Below are positions 51,071 through 60,106 of a stretch of DNA of 64,000 nt, in pieces. Origin of the DNA: Roseococcus sp. SYP-B2431 (GTDB lineage: Bacteria > Pseudomonadota > Alphaproteobacteria > Acetobacterales > Acetobacteraceae); contig NZ_SJXD01000011.1 in the NCBI RefSeq assembly GCF_004336745.1, positions 1,240,001 through 1,304,000 on the forward strand, given 5' to 3'. The notes under the pieces were generated by a model. The model worked only from the letters and a program-made list of their open reading frames with translations. It was not told the DNA's origin and ran no database searches. Made by a program: the position numbers and the translations under genes. The number at the start of each line of letters is the position of its first letter. Position 1 is the stretch's first letter.

Positions 51071-51493
51071 TCAACGGCCGGCCGTGCTGTCCCGCATCCG
51101 CTGCTCCATCTGCTGGAGCTCCGGCGTCATCGCCTCGCCGAAATCCGCCGCCTCGAAAATGGGCCGGATCTCGATCTCGCTCGGGCCGGTCATCGGATTG
51201 GGGCAGCGCTTCACCCACGCGACCGCCTCGTCCATGTCCTTCACCTGCCAGATCCAGAAGCCGGCGACGAGCTCGCCCGTCGCGGCAAAGGGACCGTCGA
51301 TGACCCGGCGGCCGGGCCCGTCGAAGGCGATCCGCTTGCCCTTCGAGGAGGGATGCAGCCCTTCGCCCGCCTGCATCACCCCGGCCTCGACCAGCGACTC
51401 GTTAAATTTACCCATTGCCGTCAGCAACTCGGTCGATGGCATCCCGCCGGTCTCGCTCTCCGCCGTCGCCTTCACTAGAACCATCACGCGCAT
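51071..51493 (-). CDS. YciI-like DGPF domain protein
   Basis: A 140-residue protein of the YciI/DGPF family. The name-giving motif is VIDGPFAATGELVAGFWIWQ at about 64-83, after MRVMVLVKATAESETGG, and a conserved late MTGPSEIEIRPIFEAADFG. These proteins are linked in families to sigma-factor genes and small-molecule metabolism, but no clear reaction is assigned. ATG at 51493 follows GAGGAG. It is on the minus strand, away from the LpxR-like gene. Confidence 0.9.
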   Translation of the reverse strand: MRVMVLVKATAESETGGMPSTELLTAMGKFNESLVEAGVMQAGEGLHPSSKGKRIAFDGPGRRVIDGPFAATGELVAGFWIWQVKDMDEAVAWVKRCPNPMTGPSEIEIRPIFEAADFGEAMTPELQQMEQRMRDSTAGR

Positions 51494-51702
51494 CGCGCTC
51501 TCCTCCGATCCTCGAGGCCTTCAGCGGCCTCCTTCCCAGGACGATCCGGCCCGCCGGCTCCCGACAGGCCGCGCCGGATCTTTTTTACGGCAGGGCCGGT
51601 CGCAACCGCAGCCGTCCTGGCCCATTAGAGCTTCGGCAACGACCTGCGCCCGCCCCGGGCCCGGCGCATGCCGCCACGACTCCTCCCAAGTTCAGGATCC
51701 AC

Positions 51703-52737
51703 ATGCGCATTCTCGGAATTCTCGGCACCGTCCTGATCCTCGGCACCGCGGCCGCCCAGGCGCAGACGGCCGGAGGCCCTAGCCTGGGCGATCCCCTGCC
51801 CGAGGTGCAGATCCCGGACCCGCGCGGCACCTTCTCCTTCCTGCTGGACAACGACCTCTTCGCCGGCACCGACAAGAACTACACCAGCGGCTTCCAGTTC
51901 GACTGGCGCTCGCCCTCCTACGACCCGCCGCGCTGGATCTCGGCGGTCACCGGCCGCATGAGCCTGATCTTCCCCGAGGGCGGCACCCCGCGATGGGGCG
52001 TCTCCTTCGGCCAGAACATCTTCACGCCCGAGGACACGGCGCGCCGCAACCCGGACCCGCGGGACCGGCCCTATGCCGGCTGGCTCTTCGGCTCGCTCTC
52101 GCTGGCCTCCTACACCGCGACCTCCTATGGCAGCGTCGAGCTGCAGATGGGCATCGTCGGGCCCGGCGCGCTGGGCGAGCAGTTCCAGAACGGCGTGCAC
52201 CGGCTGCGCAACTTCGACCGCGCCGAGGGCTGGAACCACCAGCTCAAGGACGAGTTCGGCATCAACCTGATCGTCGGCCGGCAATGGCGCTGGAATTACG
52301 AGACGGGGATCGACGGGCTGCAATACGGCTTCGTGCCGAGCGTCAATGCCAGCCTCGGCAATGTCTATACCTATGCCAGCGGCGGCATGCTGGTGCGGTT
52401 CGGCAGCAACCTGAACGCCGATTTCGGGCCGCCGCGCACGAGGCCGGCGCAGTCGGGCTCGGCCTTCTTCCAGCCCGAGGGGAGCGGCTTCGGCTGGTAT
52501 GTCTTCGCCGGCGTCGAGGGCCGGGCCGTGGCGCGCAACATCTTCCTCGACGGCAACACCTGGCGCGACGGCCCGCGCGTGGACCGGGAGCCGCTGGTCG
52601 GCGATGCGAGCGTCGGCTTCGCGATCATGTACCGGCGCGCCAGGCTCACCGCGACCTATACGATCCGCAGCCGCGAGTTCGAGACCCAGCGGGGCAACTC
52701 GCAATACGGCTCGATCGGCGTCGCCTTCCGGTTCTGA
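51703..52737 (+). CDS. LpxR-like outer-membrane lipid A deacylase family (DUF2219)
   Basis: A 344-residue beta-barrel protein of the DUF2219/LpxR family. The signal is MRILGILGTVLILGTAAAQA. The catalytic front of LpxR is seen in FSFLLDNDLFAGTDKNYTSG (Asn-Asp and Thr-Ser/His site expected), then GVSFGQNIFTPEDTARRNP and DRPYAGWLFGSLSLASY. The C-terminus ends with Phe (IGVAFRF), the outer-membrane insertion signal. LpxR removes 3'-acyl chains of lipid A; this member may have that or a related role. ATG at 51703. Confidence 0.9.
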   Translation: MRILGILGTVLILGTAAAQAQTAGGPSLGDPLPEVQIPDPRGTFSFLLDNDLFAGTDKNYTSGFQFDWRSPSYDPPRWISAVTGRMSLIFPEGGTPRWGVSFGQNIFTPEDTARRNPDPRDRPYAGWLFGSLSLASYTATSYGSVELQMGIVGPGALGEQFQNGVHRLRNFDRAEGWNHQLKDEFGINLIVGRQWRWNYETGIDGLQYGFVPSVNASLGNVYTYASGGMLVRFGSNLNADFGPPRTRPAQSGSAFFQPEGSGFGWYVFAGVEGRAVARNIFLDGNTWRDGPRVDREPLVGDASVGFAIMYRRARLTATYTIRSREFETQRGNSQYGSIGVAFRF

Positions 52738-52741
52738 GCCG

Positions 52742-53734
52742 TCAGGCCCGGTCCTGCACAAGGACGCAGCGGGCCTGCCGCTCCGGCGAGGGCGAGCGCA
52801 GGGAGGGCACGCGCTCCACGCACTCGCCGCGCACGAACTGGCAGCGCGGCGAGAAGGCACAGTTCGTCGGCGCCACATCGAGCGTCGGTGGCGCGCCGGG
52901 GATGGTCGTCAGCCGCTGGCCGCGCAGGCCCGCATGCACCGTGGCCCCCAGCAGGCCCTGCGCATAGGGATGCAGCGGCCCGGCCATGAGGCCGGCGACG
53001 GGCCCCTCCTCCACCACGCGGCCCGCATACATCACGGCCACGCGATCCGCGATCTCGCCCGCCACGCCGAGATCGTGCGTCACGAAGATCACGCCCATGT
53101 CCAGCCGCTCCTGCAACTCGCGCAGCAGCAGCAGCACCTGGATCTGCACGGTGGCGTCGAGCGCGGTGGTCGGCTCGTCGGCCAGCAGCAGCTTGGGGCG
53201 GCAGGCGAGCGCGACGGCGATCATCGCGCGCTGGCGCAGGCCGCCGGACAGCTCGTGCGGATAGGCGTCCAGCCGGCGCTTCGCGGAGGGAATCTGCACG
53301 AGCTCCAGCAGCTCGAGCGCCCGCGCATTGGCCGCGGCCCGCGAGACGCCCTCGTGCCGCTGCACCGTCTCGGCGATCTGGCGGCCGATGGTGAAGACGG
53401 GGTCGAGCGCCGTCATGGGCTCCTGGAAGATCATGGCGACGTCGGTGCCGCGGAAGTTGGCGAGCTGCCGCTCGCTCATCTTCGTCACGTCCTTGCCGGC
53501 GACCTCGATCGTGCCGGAGATGCGCGCGAATTTCGGCAGCAGCTTCATCAACGCGCGCAGCGTGACCGATTTGCCGGAACCGCTCTCGCCCAGGATGCAC
53601 AGCACCTCGCCGGGCGCCACGTCCAGGTCCACGCCGTTCACCGCATGCACCGTGCGGTCGCGCGTGACGAAGGTCACGTTCAGGTCCCGCAGCTTCACCA
53701 GGGGCGCCTGGGCCGGCTTGAGCACGGCGCTCAT
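52742..53734 (-). CDS. peptide ABC transporter ATP-binding protein (DppD/OppD-like)
   Basis: A 330-residue ATPase of the OppD/DppD type. Walker A is GESGSGKSVTLRA, the Q-loop is AMIFQEPMTALDPV, the signature is HELSGGLRQRAMIAVAL, and Walker B is KLLLADEPTTALD. The C-terminal Cys-containing region (NCAFSPRCQFVRGEC) is the oligopeptide-type extension. ATG at 53734 overlaps the stop of the partner ATPase gene by four bases. No permease genes are next to the pair. The substrate is not known; the SBP at 33517 may belong. Confidence 0.93.
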   Translation of the reverse strand: MSAVLKPAQAPLVKLRDLNVTFVTRDRTVHAVNGVDLDVAPGEVLCILGESGSGKSVTLRALMKLLPKFARISGTIEVAGKDVTKMSERQLANFRGTDVAMIFQEPMTALDPVFTIGRQIAETVQRHEGVSRAAANARALELLELVQIPSAKRRLDAYPHELSGGLRQRAMIAVALACRPKLLLADEPTTALDATVQIQVLLLLRELQERLDMGVIFVTHDLGVAGEIADRVAVMYAGRVVEEGPVAGLMAGPLHPYAQGLLGATVHAGLRGQRLTTIPGAPPTLDVAPTNCAFSPRCQFVRGECVERVPSLRSPSPERQARCVLVQDRA

Positions 53735-54804
53735 GCCACCATCTCCGCGCGCGGCGGCGGCACCTCGTAGAGCCGGCCGGCCTTGCTGTGCCCGCTGTCG
53801 GCCGAGGCCATGTGGCAGGAGACGATGTGCCCCTCGCCCAGACCGGCCATCACCGGCTTCCGCTCCGCGCAGACGCCTTCCGCATAGGGGCAGCGCGTGC
53901 GAAAGCGGCAGCCGGAGGGCGGGTTCACCGGGTTCGGGGGATCGCCCGTCAGCGGCGGCCTGGTGCGGCGGAACGCCGGGTCCATCGAGGGCCGGCTGTC
54001 CAGCAGCGCGCGCGTGTAGGGGTGGCCCGCGCGCTCGTAGATCGCGTCCACCGGCCCCATCTCGACGACCTCGCCGAGATACATCACCAGCACGCGGTCG
54101 CTGATGTACTGCACCACGTTCAGGTCGTGGCTGATGAAGACATAGGTCAGCCCGAACTCGGCCTTGAGGTCCACCAGCAGGTTCAGCACCTGGGCCTCGA
54201 CCGACTTGTCGAGCGCCGAGACGGGCTCGTCCAGGATCACCAGCTTCGGCCGCAGCGCCAGCGCGCGCGCGATGTTGATGCGCTGCCGCTGCCCGCCCGA
54301 GAGCTCGTGCGGGTAGCGGCGGGCGAAATTGGCCGGCGCGAGGCCCACGGCCGCCAGCAGCTCGCGCGCCCGCGTCACCGCCTCCTCGCCCGAGAGGCCG
54401 TGGATGCGGGGGGCGAAGGCGATGGTCTCCTCGATCGTCAGGCGCGGGTTCAGCGAGGCGTAGCTGTCCTGGAAGACCATCTGCACCTGGCGCCGGTAGT
54501 CCCGCAGCGGCAGCCCGCCCGCCTGCTCGTTCTCGCCCACGGCCTCGCCGTCGAAGACCATGCTGCCCACGTCCGGATCCATGAGCCGCATGAGCAGCCG
54601 CGCGGTGGTGGACTTGCCGCAGCCGGATTCCCCCACGATGCCCAGCGTCTCGCCCTTGAGGACGTCGAATTCCACGCCGTCCACCGCCCGCACGACAGCC
54701 TGGGTGCGCCCGAGCAGCCCACCCTTGATGGGGAAATGCTTCTGCAGCCCCTTCACGGCGAGCAGGGGCTGCGCGGGGCCGCCGCGGTCTTCGATCGCTT
54801 CCAT
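53731..54804 (-). CDS. peptide ABC transporter ATP-binding protein (DppF/OppF-like)
   Basis: A 357-residue ATPase of the OppF/DppF type. Walker A is [13 protein letters not shown], the Q-loop is [15 protein letters not shown], the signature [16 protein letters not shown], and Walker B is [13 protein letters not shown], all intact. The C-terminal [16 protein letters not shown] is family-typical. It starts at ATG 54804; the open frame upstream lacks conserved sequence. Co-translated with the DppD-like gene. Confidence 0.93.
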   Translation of the reverse strand: MEAIEDRGGPAQPLLAVKGLQKHFPIKGGLLGRTQAVVRAVDGVEFDVLKGETLGIVGESGCGKSTTARLLMRLMDPDVGSMVFDGEAVGENEQAGGLPLRDYRRQVQMVFQDSYASLNPRLTIEETIAFAPRIHGLSGEEAVTRARELLAAVGLAPANFARRYPHELSGGQRQRINIARALALRPKLVILDEPVSALDKSVEAQVLNLLVDLKAEFGLTYVFISHDLNVVQYISDRVLVMYLGEVVEMGPVDAIYERAGHPYTRALLDSRPSMDPAFRRTRPPLTGDPPNPVNPPSGCRFRTRCPYAEGVCAERKPVMAGLGEGHIVSCHMASADSGHSKAGRLYEVPPPRAEMVA

Positions 54805-54906
54805 CCCGGCAGGATAGCCGGTCACGGGCCGAGGTCGCAGCGATTTACGACACCCCGATCCAGGCGCCGCGCGGCTTTGCCGCAATCCTGGGCAGGGCGC
54901 GGCGGC

Positions 54907-56607
54907 TCAAGCCCTTGCGGGCGCCACTCCGGGGTCGCGCCCCGGCGGGCGCAGGCCGGCTTCCCGCTCGCGCAGCCGGCTCTCGGCCAGCTCGCCGGCC
55001 GCCTCCAGGATAGGGTAGGCCACCGAGGTCAGGTGGCCGTGGATGCGCTTGAGGTCGCGGATCATGTCGAGATGGATGGCGCTGGTCTCCAGCGATTCGG
55101 CCACCCCCTCGCGCAGACGGGAGAAGTGCAGCTGCGCCGCGTCGCGCTCGGCCGCGCGCAGGCCGGACTTGTCGGCGAAGAGCCGCCGCGCCAGCCCCAT
55201 GTCGCGCGTGGTGAAGACGTTCAGCGAGAGCCGCATCGTCTCCATGATCCGCGCATGGAAGGCGCGCAGCTCCGTCAGCCCCTGGGGCGAGAAGGACAGG
55301 CCGAGCTTCCCGCGCTTCTCCGCCAGCTCCATGAGGCTCTTGTCGAGGATGTCGCCCACATGCTCGAGATTCATGACGAAGCCCAGGATCTCGACCGCGC
55401 GGGCGCTCTCCTCGCCGTTCATCTCGGCGCGCGAGGCCTGCACGATGTAGAGCTTGATGGCCTCGTGCAGCCGGTCCACCGCATCGTCCGCGTGCTCGAC
55501 GGCCTTGATGCGCAGCGGGTCGCCCGTCTCGATGGCGGCCCAGGATTCGGCCAGCATGGCGCTCACCCGCTCGCCGAGGCCGATGGTCTCGCGGGTGGCG
55601 CAGGCCAGCGCCTCGGCGGGGTTGTCGAGGACCGCGGGGTCCAGGTGGCGCGGCGCGCCGGAATCGGCGCTCAGCTCGGCATCGGGAATCAGGCGCTCCA
55701 GCAGCCGGCCGATCGGGTCGATCAGCGGCAGGCCGACGAAGGAGCCGCAGAGGTTGAAGCCGGTATGCGCCATGGCGACCAACACCGCCGGGCTGGAGAA
55801 GACGGCGTGCAGCGCCTCGCCCAGATACCAGGCGAAGGGGATCAGGATCACCGCCGTGCCGCCGCGGATGGCGAGGTGCCCCCAGGCCGCGCGCCGGGCC
55901 GCCGCGCTCGAATGGGCGAGCGACAGCACGGGCGCGATCGCGCCCCCGGCATTGGCGCCGAGCACCAGCGCCACCGCGAGCTCCGGCCCCACCAGGCCGG
56001 AGCCGGCCAGCGACAAGGTCAGCATCACGAAGGCGAGGCTGGAATGCAGCATCACCGTGAGGACGGCGCCGAGCAGGAAGGCCAGCAGCTTCTCCGCCGC
56101 GAGCGTCTGCAGGATCATCGCCATGACGGGCGAATCGCGCAGCAGCGCGATGGCATGGTCCATCTGGGTGAGCGCGAGCAGGATGAGGCCGAGGCCGATG
56201 GCGAGCCGCGCCGTGCCCTTCCGCTGGTCGGTCTGCGCCGTGAGGAACAGCGGCACGCCGGCGGCCAGCAGCACGGACCAGAGCCATTTCACGTCGAGCG
56301 CCAGCAGCTGCGCCGCGAAGCTGGTGCCGAGATCGGCGCCCAGCATCACCGCCAGCGCCGCCGAGGTGGAGACCAGCCCCTGCCCCGCGAAGGCGCCGAT
56401 GATGACGGCCACGGCCGTGGAGGATTGCAGCGCGAAGGCGCCGGCGATCCCGCCCAGGAAGGCCTTCAGGCGCTTGCGGGCGGCGGCGCCGAGCGCGCGG
56501 CGCAGCAGCGTGCCATGGGCGCGCAGCATGCCCGTGCGCACCATCCGCACGCCCCAGAGAAGAAGAGCCACGCTGCCGAGGAGCAGCAGCAGAATCTCGG
56601 AGCCCAT
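54907..56607 (-). CDS. Na/Pi cotransporter family protein with PhoU-like domain
   Basis: A 566-residue protein of the NptA/YjbB type. The N-terminal half has about eight to nine helices with the two inverted repeats (AFALQSSTAVAVIIGAFAG and VLTVMLHSSLAFVMLTLSL), each with the Q/HSS motif. The C-terminal half from about 340 is a helical PhoU-like domain (HADDAVDRLHEAIKLYIVQA, NLEHVGDILDKSLMELAEK). Phosphate import or export with sodium is the family role. ATG at 56607. Confidence 0.92.
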   Translation of the reverse strand: MGSEILLLLLGSVALLLWGVRMVRTGMLRAHGTLLRRALGAAARKRLKAFLGGIAGAFALQSSTAVAVIIGAFAGQGLVSTSAALAVMLGADLGTSFAAQLLALDVKWLWSVLLAAGVPLFLTAQTDQRKGTARLAIGLGLILLALTQMDHAIALLRDSPVMAMILQTLAAEKLLAFLLGAVLTVMLHSSLAFVMLTLSLAGSGLVGPELAVALVLGANAGGAIAPVLSLAHSSAAARRAAWGHLAIRGGTAVILIPFAWYLGEALHAVFSSPAVLVAMAHTGFNLCGSFVGLPLIDPIGRLLERLIPDAELSADSGAPRHLDPAVLDNPAEALACATRETIGLGERVSAMLAESWAAIETGDPLRIKAVEHADDAVDRLHEAIKLYIVQASRAEMNGEESARAVEILGFVMNLEHVGDILDKSLMELAEKRGKLGLSFSPQGLTELRAFHARIMETMRLSLNVFTTRDMGLARRLFADKSGLRAAERDAAQLHFSRLREGVAESLETSAIHLDMIRDLKRIHGHLTSVAYPILEAAGELAESRLREREAGLRPPGRDPGVAPARA

Positions 56608-56729
56608 GGGCCAGCCTCCGCTGCAACAAAACCGTCACAAGGTGGACCCTGGTCCCCGGGATGCCAAGAGCGGCGGGTTTACGTCGGCGGCCCACGAAGC
56701 CATCTTGCCCCCATATAGGAGCAGCCGGC

Positions 56730-56984
56730 ATGCGCGCGATCTTCGTCATGGTGAAGTGCGAGATGGGACAGGCCTATCGCGTGGCCCGCGAGATGGCCGA
56801 CACGATCGCGGAGCTGTCGGAAATGCACTCGACCTCGGGCCAGTACGATCTCCTCGGGAAGTTCTACCTGGAGCCGGACCAGGATATCGGACTCTTCGTG
56901 GTCGAGAAGGTGCAGAGCGTGCCTGGCGTGAAGGACACCTACACGCTGCAGACCTTCAACGCCTTCTCCGGCGGGCGGGGCTAG
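56730..56984 (+). CDS. stand-alone Lrp/AsnC ligand-binding (RAM) domain protein
   Basis: An 84-residue single-domain protein with the RAM fold of Lrp/AsnC regulators but no DNA-binding part. The start MRAIFVMVKCEMGQAYRVAR and the GQYDLLGKFYLEPDQDIG block are typical, ending in YTLQTFNAF. Stand-alone RAM proteins bind amino acids or modify full-length Lrp proteins. ATG at 56730 follows AGGAGCAGCCGGC. It stands alone on the plus strand. Confidence 0.9.
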   Translation: MRAIFVMVKCEMGQAYRVAREMADTIAELSEMHSTSGQYDLLGKFYLEPDQDIGLFVVEKVQSVPGVKDTYTLQTFNAFSGGRG

Positions 56985-57018
56985 CTCCGCCGCAATCCTG
57001 ACACTGGAAGAGGGCGGG

Positions 57019-57155
57019 CGCCGCAATTCCGCCGGCGCGCGCCTTGGAGACACCCTCTTCGCGCCATGGGCGGAGTTCAGATTGCGTTCCCAGAGGATGC
57101 AAGAAACCCCCTCGCTGGCCCGGCGCCGGAAACGCCGGACCGGATGCTCCCGAAG
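57019..57155 (+). repeat. upstream copy of a diverged repeat flanking a small lipoprotein gene
   Basis: This stretch from CGCCGCAATTCCGCCGGC to GCTCCCGAAGG matches the stretch at 57524-57654 in order and spacing, with many substitutions. It forms the leader of the small lipoprotein gene, and ends with the AAGGAG ribosome binding site. It suggests the leader, or the gene with its leader, was duplicated. Confidence 0.45.
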
Positions 57156-57166
57156 GAGCCAGTCCG

Positions 57167-57412
57167 ATGCGCAAGCTTCTCCCTGCCCTCGCCCTCTCGG
57201 GCCTGCTCGGCTTCACCGCCTGCACGGACCCCTATGGCAATGTCGATCCGGTCGCGACCGGACTGCTCGGCGCCGGCGTGCTCGCCGCGACGGGCCTGGC
57301 CATCGCCGCCTCGAACAGCGGGCCGCGCTATCACGGTCGCGGCTACGGCTATGGCGGGCCGCGCTACGCCCATGCCCGCCCCTCCTACGGCTACGGCCGC
57401 CGGGGCTGGTAG
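57167..57412 (+). CDS. small exported lipoprotein
   Basis: An 81-residue protein with a short signal and lipobox-like end (MRKLLPALALSGLLGFTAC). The mature part is first aliphatic (ATGLLGAGVLAATGLAIAA), then Gly/Tyr/Arg-rich (RGYGYGGPRYAHARPSYGYG). No domain is recognised. AAGGAG lies a suitable distance before ATG 57167. Function unknown; the tail resembles small outer-membrane lipoproteins of stressed or metal-exposed cells, but this is weak. Confidence 0.7.
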   Translation: MRKLLPALALSGLLGFTACTDPYGNVDPVATGLLGAGVLAATGLAIAASNSGPRYHGRGYGYGGPRYAHARPSYGYGRRGW

Positions 57413-57523
57413 TCCCCCATCGATCGCCCGAACGGGCCCGGCCGCGCAGGCGTCCGGGCCTTTCGTCGCGCGCTCCTTGCCGCATCCGCGTGCCTCGATT
57501 CGGCCGCGGCGACGCCGCGCCCG

Positions 57524-57654
57524 GCGCAATTCCGCCGGCACGCGCCCTGAAGAGACCGTGAGCGCGCCATGAGCCGGGATCACATTCCGGCCCAGAGGGT
57601 CACGAAACTCCCTCCGATGCGGAACCTGAGATTCCGCCTCACTGCTCCCGAAGG
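57524..57654 (+). repeat. downstream copy of the diverged repeat
   Basis: From GCGCAATTCCGCCGGC to GCTCCCGAAGG this matches 57019-57155 in order: shared blocks include GCAATTCCGCCGGC, CGCGCCATG, CCCAGAGG, GAAAC and GCTCCCGAAGG. The second copy leads into the end of the amidase gene on the other strand, with no lipoprotein gene behind it. It is likely the remnant of a lost duplicate. Confidence 0.4.
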
Positions 57655-57661
57655 GGGGTAA

Positions 57662-59179
57662 TCAGGCCTGGGTGTAGGGCACCTGATCCCAGGTCTTGAA
57701 CCCGGGCCGGGACGACATGGGCGGCGCCTTCTCCAGCGCCGCCAGGTCCGGCAGCGGCCGGCCGAACTCGGCATCGCCCGCGAAGGCCGCCTCGATCGCC
57801 ACCGCCACCTGCAGCAGCAGCACGTCGCCGCCGCGCGGGCCCACGATCTGCAGGCCGAAGGGGAAGCCCTTCTCGTCCAGGCCCACGGGGAAGCTCATCG
57901 CCGGATGGCCGGTGAGCGTCACGTAATAGGCCAGGCTGAGCCAGTGGAAGTAGGTCCGCACCGGCTTGCCGTCGATCACCGCCGGATAGAGCTCCAGCCA
58001 GGGCCGCGGGCTCGTGCAGATCGCCGGGCTGACCAGGATCGAGTGCTCCTCGAAGAAGGTCTGGAAGCCGCGGTAGATCTGCGTCTGCCGGACCAGCGCA
58101 TTGGCCTGGTCCTGCAGCGAGTAGCCGAGCGCCTCCTCGACATTGGCATGCAGGTTCGGCCCGCAATCCTGCGGCCGGTTCCGCACCTTCTCGACATGGG
58201 AGGTCAGCACGCCGGTGGAGCGCAGCACCTCGAAGGCCTCGTCGCCGCCCGCGACGTCGGGATGGGCCTCGACCGCGCGGGCGAACATCGGCGCCAGCGC
58301 GGCCACGACCTTGCGGAAGGCGCGGCGGACGATGCTCTCCGTGGGGGCCTGCCCGAAATCCTCGGTGAAGGCGAGCCTGAGCGAGGAGAGGTCGGCCGGC
58401 GCGACCGGATGATAGAATTCCGGCACCTCGCGCATCTTCCTCCCGTGGAAGCTGTAGGCGAGCGGATCCACGGCATCGTCGCTGGCCATGGCCGACATCA
58501 TCAGCGCGAGGTCGGGCACGTTGCGCGCCATCGGCCCCAGCATGGGCAGCGGCGACCAGCCGTGCGGCCGGCGCGAGCTCGGCACAAGGCCCGAGGACGG
58601 GCGATAGCCGATGATGCCGTTGAAGGCGGCAGGGTTGCGCAGCGAGCCCCCCGTGTCGCTGCCCGAGGCCAGCGGGATCATGTTCGTCGCCAGCGCCACG
58701 GCCGAGCCGCCCGAGGAGCCGGCCGCGTTGAACTCGGGATCGAAGGCATTGCCCGTCGCGCCCCAGACGGTGTTGCGGCTGTTCGCGCCCAGCCCGAATT
58801 CCGGCACGTTGGTCTTGCCCACCACGACGCCGCCCTGCGCGCGCAGATGGGCCACCATGTGCTCGTCCTTCTCGGGGACGTGGTTGGCGAAGATCGGGCT
58901 GCCCCAGGTGGTGCGCAGCCCCTTGGTCTCCTCAAGGTCCTTGATGCCCAGCGGCAGGCCGTGCAGCAGCGGCAGCGGGCCGCCCTTCATGGTCGTCTCG
59001 TCGGCGGCCCTGGCCGTGGCGCGGGCGGCCTCCTCGTCCATCGCCGTCATGGCGTTGACCGCGTGGTTCACCCGGCCGATGCGGCCGAGGCAGGAGTCCA
59101 GCAGCTCGGTCGAGGAGAGCTTCTTCGCGCCGATCAGGCGGCGTGCCTCCAGCGCGGTCAGGTCACAGGGCTCGGTCAT
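57662..59179 (-). CDS. amidase signature family protein
   Basis: A 505-residue amidase signature enzyme. The Ser-cisSer-Lys triad is visible: Lys in LPLGIKDLEETKG (about 79), the cis-serine in LASGSDTGGSLRNPAAF and the nucleophile region GSDTGGS, after AAGSSGGSAVALATNMIPLA. Length fits GatA-like amidases, but the gene is not in a gatCAB set, so a small-amide hydrolase is more likely. ATG at 59179. Confidence 0.93.
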   Translation of the reverse strand: MTEPCDLTALEARRLIGAKKLSSTELLDSCLGRIGRVNHAVNAMTAMDEEAARATARAADETTMKGGPLPLLHGLPLGIKDLEETKGLRTTWGSPIFANHVPEKDEHMVAHLRAQGGVVVGKTNVPEFGLGANSRNTVWGATGNAFDPEFNAAGSSGGSAVALATNMIPLASGSDTGGSLRNPAAFNGIIGYRPSSGLVPSSRRPHGWSPLPMLGPMARNVPDLALMMSAMASDDAVDPLAYSFHGRKMREVPEFYHPVAPADLSSLRLAFTEDFGQAPTESIVRRAFRKVVAALAPMFARAVEAHPDVAGGDEAFEVLRSTGVLTSHVEKVRNRPQDCGPNLHANVEEALGYSLQDQANALVRQTQIYRGFQTFFEEHSILVSPAICTSPRPWLELYPAVIDGKPVRTYFHWLSLAYYVTLTGHPAMSFPVGLDEKGFPFGLQIVGPRGGDVLLLQVAVAIEAAFAGDAEFGRPLPDLAALEKAPPMSSRPGFKTWDQVPYTQA

Positions 59180-59279
59180 CTTGGAATCTCCAGCGTTCCG
59201 AGGATCATCGCCGCTTCCGGAGCTTGCGCAAGACGCCGGCGGGCCGCTCGCCGGGTTCTCTCGGGCGCGTCGCGCGCGA

Positions 59280-59558
59280 TCAGCCCCGCGGCGGATGCTC
59301 CGCCGCCAGCCGATCCACGTCGACCTCGCAGCGGATCAGGATCGCCTGGAGGTAATGCCAGTCGATCGCTCCGGGCATCACGTTGGAGAAGGCCCATTCG
59401 TCCAGGGCCGCCGTCACCGCCGGGTCGCCCAGAGCCTCGGGCGCCCAGGGCGCGGCGGCGACATCGAGGGGGATGGCGCGGATCGCCCCACTCTCCTCGC
59501 GCAGCAGGATCTCGATCCCTTCCGCACCGAAGACGATCCGGGTTCGCGGTTCCGTCAA
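59280..59558 (-). CDS. small hypothetical protein
   Basis: A 92-residue soluble protein. It reads MTEPRTRIVFGAEGIEILLR at the start and ends RCEVDVDRLAAEHPPRG. No domain was recognised. The start is TTG at 59558, with AAGGAGGT six bases upstream, which is a strong site and makes the gene credible. Two short genes of unknown function lie together here (next at 59622). Confidence 0.6.
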   Translation of the reverse strand: MTEPRTRIVFGAEGIEILLREESGAIRAIPLDVAAAPWAPEALGDPAVTAALDEWAFSNVMPGAIDWHYLQAILIRCEVDVDRLAAEHPPRG

Positions 59559-59621
59559 GGCGCACCTCCTTCGCGGCAGGGGAGCTGTTCGCCCGCCGTC
59601 GCGAAGGACTTTAGCGGGAGG

Positions 59622-59963
59622 TCACGCCGCGGGAAAACCGCCCCTGCCCGCATACCGCTGGAGGGTCGCGCCGGCGGCCAGGTGCGGATAGGCCTTCGCC
59701 CCCTTCGGCCAGGTCCGGGCGAAGGCCGCCACCTCGGCATGATCCATCCTGCGAATGGTCCGGACGAGCATGGCCGCGGCCTTGGCCGGACGGAGCCGCT
59801 CCTTGCGGACGAGATGGAGAAGCCATTCCCGGGCCCGCAGCGGGCACCAGTCCACGAGGGATTCCTGCAGCGCGCGGCGCACCTCGACCGGCAGCTCCTC
59901 GAAGGCGCGATAGGGATCGCCCTTCAAGGGGCTGCGCGGCTTGGTGGCGGTGCTGTTGTCCAT
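59622..59963 (-). CDS. small conserved protein (DUF6525-like)
   Basis: A 113-residue protein. The block FEELPVEVRRALQESLVDWC followed by REWLLHLVRKERLRPAKAAA is like the small alphaproteobacterial proteins grouped as DUF6525, where an acidic-then-W pattern and later AxxL are kept. The match is from memory and moderate. ATG at 59963. It has no other distinctive feature. Confidence 0.6.
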   Translation of the reverse strand: MDNSTATKPRSPLKGDPYRAFEELPVEVRRALQESLVDWCPLRAREWLLHLVRKERLRPAKAAAMLVRTIRRMDHAEVAAFARTWPKGAKAYPHLAAGATLQRYAGRGGFPAA

Positions 59964-60017
59964 CCGCGCCTCCTAGCCGAGGCGCGGGGGGGCGCGAAGC
60001 ACGAGGTTCGGGGCCCT

Positions 60018-60069
60018 GGGATGCGCCCCCGGGATGCGGCCCCGGGATGCGGCCCCGGGATGCAGATGG
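60018..60069 (+). repeat. 13-bp tandem repeat
   Basis: GGGATGCGCCCCC, then GGGATGCGGCCCC twice and a degenerate GGGATGCAGATGG follow each other at 60018, 60031, 60044 and 60057. The array lies in the 143-base gap between the DUF6525-like gene and ggt. Copy number may vary between strains. Confidence 0.7.
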
Positions 60070-60106
60070 GGCGGGCGACGCCGGGAACCGGCGCGCCCTC
60101 GCCCGG

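Noticed and set aside
47223-51782. A 1519-codon open frame on the plus strand
   Set aside because: It runs across apbE, the diflavin reductase and the MFS gene in other frames, is rich in Arg/Gly/Ala/Pro and shows no family motif. It is a shadow frame caused by high GC.
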